12,211 nucleotides of DNA from OMOG01 sp041485845. Its GTDB lineage: Bacteria > Acidobacteriota > Terriglobia > Bryobacterales > Bryobacteraceae. The DNA lies in NCBI GenBank assembly GCA_041485845.1, contig JBGPKH010000225.1, forward strand, positions 1-12,211, read 5' to 3'. The notes under the pieces were generated by a model. That model saw nothing but the letters and a program-made list of their open reading frames with translations. It had not been told where the DNA came from and did not search any database. Positions 1 through 5,573 of this stretch are shown one piece after another. Every line of letters starts with the position of its first letter. Positions within the stretch are counted from its first letter, which is position 1. The position numbers and the translations under genes were made by a program.

Positions 1-1569
1 CATGACGGAAGCGATTTCGTGGTACCGCGTATAGGGAAGTCCCGGCAGTCCCGCAGCCCCCAGGGCCGGTGGCAGAATGTCCGTTCTCGCCTTGAGTTTC
101 ATCGCAATTGGATTATCAGCCAACGGGTCCCGCAGGAAGATCGGATAATTCTCCGCGAAATGACGCCGCAGGTCTTCCAGGTGCGGGCCGGCTTCCGCGC
201 CGACTTGTGTTTGCACATAACGAGCCAGCGCTTCGGGATGAACCAGGTAGCTCTCGATTTCGTAGCGTCGCCACCGAAGCCTCTGGAATCCGCGTCCAGT
301 GATGTCCGTGGATTGAATTCCCTCGTGAGCGTCCCCGTCCACCAATTCCAAGGCCGGTAGGTCACCGCGGACTAGAAGCAGAGCCTGATGGTGCTCCCTG
401 GCTTTGATGCCGGCGGAGCCGGCGCGCGTTTCCACCACGGTCGGCTTCCAAAAGACCCTGCTCGCCAGGAAGTCCGCGATCGGATGCTGCAGCGCCTTGG
501 CCCAAGCTCTTAAAATATCCAGGTCCGTGTAGTTCTCTAAGTAGAGGATTCCGGGAACCTCCAGCGACTGTAGGATGTCTGCGTTAGTCAGGACTCCGAG
601 CGACTGGATCAGTCGGGTTTTCTCCTGCGAGTCAGCCAACATCCGCGGCTGGTCCAACAGTGCGCACAACTCTCGAGGCTCCACAGTATTGATGATCACC
701 TCGGAATGGGTCGCGATCACGAGCTGGGAACGCTGCCACATAGCGACCGATCGCAGCTCTCCGTAAATGGCATCCTGCAAGATCATGTGCAGGTGTGCGT
801 CCGGTTCATCCAGCAAGAGCACAGCCCCGGGGCGCGTGTGAAGAAAGGTCAGCAGCATCAGAACCTGCTGGAATCCACTGCCCGCGCCGGCGATGTCCAG
901 CCTCGGGCCGCCGTCCCTTGCCTGGTATTCGGAGACGATATGCGCTCCCGTGGCGTCGGGTGGGAGCAACGTATATCCGAAGAGCGTCTGGATGGACTGT
1001 TGCAGACGATTCCAGGCATCCTCCAACTGATTGGCTTCCACGAGCAGGTTTCTGAGCACCTCGCCCGGCCGGGCTTGCCCCAAAAGAAGGTCGAGTTTGG
1101 GCTTTTGGTAGACCGGCTCTTCCGTCGTCAAGCCTGTCATGGCGGGCACGAATACGGTCTTCAGCATTGCACCGCGCAGGAGATCAGGTTTGACATCCCG
1201 CTTCGGCCGGACATAAATCTGCTCCGTGCTGTTGGAGATCAGCTCCATGGTGATCTCCCACTCAGCGGTGCAAACTTGAATCTCGATCTGGCCCCGGTAG
1301 TTGCGTTCTCGCCAGAGATGGTCGAAGGCGCCCAGGGGCACGGCGGAGAAGGTCTGGCGCGCTATCGGCGCCCTATGGTAGGATCCGCCGTGGCGCTGAA
1401 AGTCGTTTAACTGCTTCCAGCGCTCCAAAGCCAATGACCACGCCGAGATCGCCTGGAGGAACGTGGTTTTGCCGGCATTGTTCGGTCCCGCCAGCACCAC
1501 GTGGCCGGGCAAGTCAAACGTTGCCTCCGCAAAACGCTTGAATCCGCGAATCACCACGCGCCGAATCAT
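1..1569 (-). CDS. AAA/ABC-type ATPase with OLD/TOPRIM-like C-terminal half, 3' end cut off by the window edge
   Basis: Reading from ATG at 1569 the frame stays open to base 1 (523 codons), so the C-terminus is missing. The P-loop GPNNAGKTT is at residues 28-36, after an SMC/RecF-like start (IRGFKRFAEATFDL). A signature-like GAGSGFQQ lies at 228-235, Walker B LLLDEPDAHLH at 251-261, and a switch histidine in ATHSE at 286-290. A TOPRIM-like region follows: YLENYTDLDIL (glutamate 345) and LVDGDAH (aspartates 411 and 413). This order matches OLD-family and related defence ATPases (GajA-like), which couple ATP sensing to a metal-dependent nuclease. The nuclease role is inferred; residues 425-523 (RRYEIESYL, YHEIASVM) resemble the tail of AAA_15/AAA_21-type proteins, so perhaps only the last few dozen residues are missing. 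The start overlaps the methyltransferase stop as ATGA, implying translational coupling. It could instead be an accessory ATPase without nuclease activity. Confidence 0.8.
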   Translation of the reverse strand, partial: MIRRVVIRGFKRFAEATFDLPGHVVLAGPNNAGKTTFLQAISAWSLALERWKQLNDFQRHGGSYHRAPIARQTFSAVPLGAFDHLWRERNYRGQIEIQVCTAEWEITMELISNSTEQIYVRPKRDVKPDLLRGAMLKTVFVPAMTGLTTEEPVYQKPKLDLLLGQARPGEVLRNLLVEANQLEDAWNRLQQSIQTLFGYTLLPPDATGAHIVSEYQARDGGPRLDIAGAGSGFQQVLMLLTFLHTRPGAVLLLDEPDAHLHMILQDAIYGELRSVAMWQRSQLVIATHSEVIINTVEPRELCALLDQPRMLADSQEKTRLIQSLGVLTNADILQSLEVPGILYLENYTDLDILRAWAKALQHPIADFLASRVFWKPTVVETRAGSAGIKAREHHQALLLVRGDLPALELVDGDAHEGIQSTDITGRGFQRLRWRRYEIESYLVHPEALARYVQTQVGAEAGPHLEDLRRHFAENYPIFLRDPLADNPIAMKLKARTDILPPALGAAGLPGLPYTRYHEIASVM

Positions 1570-4385
1570 GGCAGTCTCTTCACCACCAGCAATTCGTTTC
1601 CCCGGTCGTCGATCACCTTCACCGCGATCTGGCCTTGTTCGCCGGCATCGAATGGTGCGCTGATCGTTCCCGCAAGATGGTCCCAGACGGTCTCTTCGTA
1701 GCTGGCCTTTAGCGCGCGCTTGAGATTATCCCAGGCCGCCGTTCGCGGGAAGAACGCCTGGCATACGTGGAAGCACAGGTCGTTGTAATCGGTGTCCAGG
1801 AGCCATGCGGGTACGTCGTCGCCTTTGCGGTGTTCGGCCTCCATCGTTGCCGGATCGAAGACGTCGAGGCCAAGAAGCTCAACCTGGTAAGTCGGATTGC
1901 CGTCTTTGGTGGCGGAACGGACTTTGACTTCAGGTAGCCCGCATACGCTGAAGATCTGGCTGGAGCGCATAGTCTTCAGCAGATCGCCCATCATCACGTC
2001 CGGGGTCATCTGTAGGTAGGTTGCGGGAATGCCCACGATACTCTCGCAGTCCTCCACGAGTTTGCGCGCGTTCGGCTGGATGGCGAAGCCGATCACGAAC
2101 AGATGGTCATACGTGCTCTTAGCATGAGCCTCGCGCGCCGCCTGGTACACCAGTTTTTCGCTCACCGCGCCGTTCTCGGGCCCGAAAACGATCGCGGCCG
2201 TTTTTTCGCTCAAGGTCAGCAGTCCGCCGCCCTTTTCTGCCGCTTCCATGACCGTGTCGGTCAAGTTGGCACGGCCTGTCGCCGAGGCGGGGATTTCCGC
2301 CTCCGCCGAGACAGTGAGCGATTTTGCGGGCGGCCGGATGTTGCGAAGTGTCACTGTTCGGCCGTTACCGAGTTGGAGCACCGGCGAACGGCGGAGAATC
2401 TCCAGCATTCGATCCAGGAACGAGCCGTACTCGGTGCTGTCGGATTCCTTTGTGCCGTCCCCCTCGAAATCGACGGGCGTCGGAATGGTGGCTTCTACAC
2501 AGAAGGGGCCGCTTACGCGAGTGATCTTGCTCACGACCTCGGGGCGATCCACGAGCACGACTTCATCGGCAGGCTCGTTGTTGGCGACGGACTTCAACGT
2601 CACGTGCGGCACGATGCCACCAACTTCTTCTCCCTTTTGGTTCTGCTTGCGGCGGTAGACGAAGCCACCCGCTGGTCCGCGCGACTCTTCCTTCAGTTGA
2701 TAGTAGTCGAAGGTCGCTGTCAGCAGTCTTTGCCGTGCCAGAGCCAGAGGTACGCGGCTGGTATCGATGGTGATCCAGCGACGACCCCATAGTTCAGCCA
2801 CATAGGCAGTTGCGCCTGAACCGCAGGTCGGATCCAAAACAAGGTCTCCGGGATCCGTCGTCATCTGGATGCACCGTTCGATTACCGTAGGGTTTGTTTG
2901 AACCACATACTGCTTTGGATCTGAGAAACCTGACGTGGTGGTGTCTTCCCACATGTTGCTCAACGGGAAGGCAGGAAAATCCTCCAGATAGCGGACGTAG
3001 CAGAGCGTGTTGCCGATCACCATGAGTCGACCCGCAGCATCCAGGGCCTTCATCCCGGTTTCGTCCGTCTTGAAGGTACCCTTTCCTGGAGCGAAGACGC
3101 GGCCCTCGAACCCGAAAGATCGCAGATCACCGTCTTGAGCGGGTCGCTGGCTCGTCAATTGGTCTGGCCGCAGGAATTTTAGTCCGTCGGGTGGGTCGGC
3201 AAGCTCATCCTTCGTCGCGCGCCTACGAGTGCCTTCCGAGGTTTCGACCCAAGTATACTGACCACCACCCGCGCCAGATAGAGTCTTAGCCAGGTAAAGT
3301 TGCCGGTACTTGAGCCGCTCGAGGTCCTTCGCGTACCACAGCAGGCAATCGGCTACCGAGCTCAGCCGGTCTCCCGAGGAACTCGCAGTCTTGCGGAAGC
3401 CGATCATGCTAACCGTGTTCTCGGCGCCGAAGACCTCGTCCAGTATCTCCCGCACGTGGTGAACGTTCTCATCGCCAATCTGCACAATGATGCTGCCCAT
3501 CGGTGCGAGCAACTCTTTTGCCACCAGAAGCCGGTCTCGCAAATACGTCAAATAGGAATGCAGGCCCAACTCCCATGTGTCGCGATAAGCCTTGACCATC
3601 TCCGGCTCGCGGGTCATGTCCTCGTCTTCGTTGTGTTTGACGTCCCGCTTTCTGACAAACGGCTGGAAGTTGGACCCGAACTTCACACCGTACGGTGGGT
3701 CCATATAGATCATCTGCACCTGCCCACCGAGGCCTTCGTACTGGAGCAGAGAGTTCATGACCACCATCGAGTCTCCCAGGATCATCCGGTTGACCCAATC
3801 ATCCTTATATTCATACGCCCGCAACACTTGGTCGGCCACGGAATGCTGAGGATCGCCGAAAAGCTCGAACATATCCATTTGGCGATCTTTGCGGTGCCCA
3901 ACCAGGGTTTCGATGATGGCCTTCGTGCTGAGGCGTTCGTGAACAAACAGGGGTAGAGTGGGAACATCGAACGACAAGCGCTCGGCCTTCCCCGCCCAGT
4001 TGAGGAAGGGCCTGGAAAAAGACCGCAGTTCCCGTCCGGCGGCCTTCGCCTTCTCGAGGTCCGCTTCCAGGGCCTTGATGCGGGCCTCCGGATCTTGCAG
4101 TTCTCCAGCCTTCGTTTCAGGGACGCCCGCCCCCAAGATGCGGGCAATCAGTTCCTCGCCCTTCTCGCGCGCCGGGTTCTGTCCATCCCATTCGAACACC
4201 GGCGAGAGCGAAGAGTCGTACCGGTAAGGCGCCGGCGCTTTCTTCTTCTTGAATTGGGCCTGAGTTCCAACATCGGGGCGCAACAGGTTGGTTGCCTCCG
4301 GGTGACGGTAGGTTTCCGTCGACGGCTTGACGCCCGCTCCGTTGCCCCTCTTAGTTTTAGTTGTTCCGGCCCTTGCTCGCGCCAC
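1566..4385 (-). CDS. Mod-like site-specific DNA methyltransferase (beta class, probably adenine-N6)
   Basis: A 939-residue protein. Catalytic motif IV DPPY is at about residues 229-232 (MIYMDPPYGVKF) and the AdoMet-binding motif DPTCGSG at about 518-524. The catalytic motif preceding the AdoMet motif defines the beta class, as in type III Mod subunits. The ~285 residues between them should contain the target-recognition region. An upstream segment (about 198-210, VNRMILGDSMVVM) is typical of Mod. The first ~50 residues are basic and probably disordered; about 100-120 is charged and helical. Roughly 370 residues after the catalytic core are unassigned, making it longer than classical Mod proteins (about 650). 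The frame opens at GTG 4391, but GTG 4385 sits 5 nt after GAGG and is preferred. The stop overlaps the next gene (ATGA), an ATPase with a nuclease-like region, so modification in a restriction or defence system is inferred. DPPY favours adenine but does not exclude N4-cytosine. Confidence 0.9.
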   Translation of the reverse strand: MARARAGTTKTKRGNGAGVKPSTETYRHPEATNLLRPDVGTQAQFKKKKAPAPYRYDSSLSPVFEWDGQNPAREKGEELIARILGAGVPETKAGELQDPEARIKALEADLEKAKAAGRELRSFSRPFLNWAGKAERLSFDVPTLPLFVHERLSTKAIIETLVGHRKDRQMDMFELFGDPQHSVADQVLRAYEYKDDWVNRMILGDSMVVMNSLLQYEGLGGQVQMIYMDPPYGVKFGSNFQPFVRKRDVKHNEDEDMTREPEMVKAYRDTWELGLHSYLTYLRDRLLVAKELLAPMGSIIVQIGDENVHHVREILDEVFGAENTVSMIGFRKTASSSGDRLSSVADCLLWYAKDLERLKYRQLYLAKTLSGAGGGQYTWVETSEGTRRRATKDELADPPDGLKFLRPDQLTSQRPAQDGDLRSFGFEGRVFAPGKGTFKTDETGMKALDAAGRLMVIGNTLCYVRYLEDFPAFPLSNMWEDTTTSGFSDPKQYVVQTNPTVIERCIQMTTDPGDLVLDPTCGSGATAYVAELWGRRWITIDTSRVPLALARQRLLTATFDYYQLKEESRGPAGGFVYRRKQNQKGEEVGGIVPHVTLKSVANNEPADEVVLVDRPEVVSKITRVSGPFCVEATIPTPVDFEGDGTKESDSTEYGSFLDRMLEILRRSPVLQLGNGRTVTLRNIRPPAKSLTVSAEAEIPASATGRANLTDTVMEAAEKGGGLLTLSEKTAAIVFGPENGAVSEKLVYQAAREAHAKSTYDHLFVIGFAIQPNARKLVEDCESIVGIPATYLQMTPDVMMGDLLKTMRSSQIFSVCGLPEVKVRSATKDGNPTYQVELLGLDVFDPATMEAEHRKGDDVPAWLLDTDYNDLCFHVCQAFFPRTAAWDNLKRALKASYEETVWDHLAGTISAPFDAGEQGQIAVKVIDDRGNELLVVKRLP

Positions 4386-4394
4386 GATCACCTC
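4386..4394 (-). promoter_or_regulatory. Strong Shine-Dalgarno that decides the methyltransferase start
   Basis: On the minus strand the 9 bases GAGGTGATC match the anti-Shine-Dalgarno end of 16S rRNA perfectly and run directly into GTG at 4385. GAGG-to-GTG spacing is 5 nt. The upstream GTG at 4391 lies inside this ribosome-binding sequence, so it is unlikely to be the real start. An in-frame TGA at 4401-4403 blocks any further upstream start. Confidence 0.6.
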
Positions 4395-4640
4395 GTTCGG
4401 TCAGATCACGCCCTGGTCTTCCCCACCCCCCGCGCGGAGGCAAGATGAGAATGACGTGCGCTCCGATTGCAGGACAACCACTGGCCCCCCCCACATTACT
4501 CAGGAGATCTACAAGCCATTGGCCCTCTCCGCGCATGTTTAGTGACGGAGAAATTCTAACACCTCTCGTTGCCATCAATCTATTCCTGATATTCCTGATA
4601 GTCGACGCCTTGTAACCCGGAAGGGACGGCAGCCCGAGAC
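4395..4640. other. Intergenic leader upstream of the methyltransferase; no gene seen
   Basis: About 250 bases lie between the LolA-like gene and the methyltransferase, both on the minus strand. Short open frames here lack family signature or coding character. On the minus strand it contains, in order, a 9-bp tandem repeat (4581-4598), a -10-like TAGAAT (4553-4558), a G8 tract (4485-4492), a G6 tract (4426-4431) and the Shine-Dalgarno. A TTGATG lies upstream of TAGAAT, but the 14-nt spacing is too short for a standard sigma-70 promoter. Bases 4540-4605 are more AT-rich than anything nearby, as expected of a promoter or operator. No convincing terminator hairpin was seen downstream of the LolA-like stop. 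Confidence 0.4.
4581..4598. repeat. 9-bp tandem direct repeat, two perfect copies
   Basis: Plus-strand tattcctga occurs twice back to back (4581-4589 and 4590-4598); on the minus strand it reads TCAGGAATA twice. It lies about 25 bases upstream of the TAGAAT hexamer facing the methyltransferase. The place suits a regulator site, but two short copies could also be chance slippage. Confidence 0.5.
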
Positions 4641-5573
4641 TCATTGCTCCCGCCGCAGCGCCTGCACGGTGAAGTCGTCGTCTTTCATAGGAATGTTGTA
4701 TTCGAGTTTTTGAGTGCGCAGGACCGTGCGGCTATTGCGCTTGAGATCGGTCATGTCGAGCACGCACGGCGTCCAGATCCCTTGCACGTTGCGAATGTCG
4801 GTCTGGCGGAGACGGCGGACCGCCTGGTCCTTCACGTAGTTCTCATACTGCACGGGGACGTAATTGTCTTTGCGGATCCAGGCGCGGGAGAGCGTGTACT
4901 GCGACACCTTGCCTTGGCGCGGGCGCGCCTCGATGCGCCAGCAGGCGGCGCCGTCGATGGCCTCTTCGCCGGTGAGACGGTAGTCGAATTGATTGACGTC
5001 GCGCTCCTCCAGGTCTTCGAAGCTGAAGTCGGTGCCGAAGAAGCGCGTGGAGCGGTCTTGCAGGGCGATGCGCCGCTCGCGCCCGATGGCGGGGGTCCAC
5101 ATCCACTGGTCGGACGAGCGGTCCTGGTGATTGACTACGAGGAGCGCGACGCCCTTCACTTCGGCGGGAGCCGTGAACCGGATTACGACCTTACTGTCGC
5201 CGTAGGCGCCGATGCGGAAAGACTGCCAGGATTTGGTAGTGACTTTGCCGTTCGAGCCGGTGACTTCGAGCACGCCTTCGTAGTGCTGGGAGTTGGCGCG
5301 GCCGCGGCGCTGCGCCTCTTCGACGATCTGGCGGGCGTCCTGGGCGAGAGCGGGGAGGGTGAGGAGAAGCGCGAGGAGGACCCTCCGGCCCGGGGGTGCC
5401 GAGACGAACGAAGGACGAATGAGGACGCGGAGACGCGGAGGCGCGGAGATCTCGCGGAGAGTTGCACAGCCAAAGGCTGAGGGCGCGGAGGGAGCGGAGG
5501 GCCAATCGCCGGGGGCGAACAGAGGCTGAGAGCGCGGAGCGAGCGGAGAGGGGGCGAGGGTGAAGTCACTCAT
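4641..5573 (-). CDS. LolA-like outer-membrane lipoprotein-sorting protein with a repeat-derived N-terminal extension
   Basis: A 310-residue product. Residues ~79-310 look like the LolA_like/COG2834 family of periplasmic carriers: QWMWTPAIGRERRI (156-169), then FFGTDFSFEDLEER (178-191) and an Arg-rich beta-sheet C-terminus. The partner would be the ABC transporter encoded just upstream. A signal-peptide-like segment RRVLLALLLTLPALAQ is at residues 63-78, unusually far in. ATG 5573 overlaps the permease end by 8 bp and has GGAGG (5583-5587) at 9 nt spacing, so it is a credible start. No ATG, GTG or TTG lies in frame between it and the signal-like segment. The first ~60 residues are low-complexity Pro/Ser/Ala/Arg sequence encoded by a repeat element (see 5425-5550). 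Either the protein is made with a long pre-signal tail, or export depends on an unusual start. The family call is firm; the transported substrate is unknown. Confidence 0.85.
   Translation of the reverse strand: MSDFTLAPSPLAPRSQPLFAPGDWPSAPSAPSAFGCATLREISAPPRLRVLIRPSFVSAPPGRRVLLALLLTLPALAQDARQIVEEAQRRGRANSQHYEGVLEVTGSNGKVTTKSWQSFRIGAYGDSKVVIRFTAPAEVKGVALLVVNHQDRSSDQWMWTPAIGRERRIALQDRSTRFFGTDFSFEDLEERDVNQFDYRLTGEEAIDGAACWRIEARPRQGKVSQYTLSRAWIRKDNYVPVQYENYVKDQAVRRLRQTDIRNVQGIWTPCVLDMTDLKRNSRTVLRTQKLEYNIPMKDDDFTVQALRREQ
5425..5550. repeat. Purine-rich cgcggag repeat element inside the 5' end of the LolA-like gene
   Basis: On the plus strand the 8-bp unit (a/g)cgcggag occurs three times in tandem (5425-5432, 5433-5440, 5441-5448), followed by a related tcgcggag. 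A longer 28-bp direct repeat, aggctgag(g/a)gcgcggag then (g/c)gagcggag(g/a)g, occurs at 5474-5501 and 5523-5550 with 25 of 28 bases identical. Similar purine-rich cgcggag/cgcagag strings are, from memory, scattered through the intergenic DNA of soil bacteria; not verified here. The block occupies most of the stretch between the permease stop and the signal-peptide codons of the LolA-like gene, where a tight operon would normally have no space. Confidence 0.75.

Noticed and set aside
706..1410. A 234-codon plus-strand frame inside the left-edge ATPase gene
   Set aside because: It is antisense to Walker A, Walker B and TOPRIM-like motifs that read cleanly on the minus strand; no motif of its own.
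4603..4640. Possible terminator after the LolA-like gene
   Set aside because: Only short, imperfect pairing between GC-rich stretches and no T-run on the minus strand.
4357..4644. Short open frames on both strands in the gap upstream of the methyltransferase
   Set aside because: No family resemblance or coding character, and they overlap the likely promoter and ribosome-binding site.
5410..5560. CRISPR array
   Set aside because: The repeats are short, irregular and low-complexity, with no uniform spacers and no cas genes nearby.
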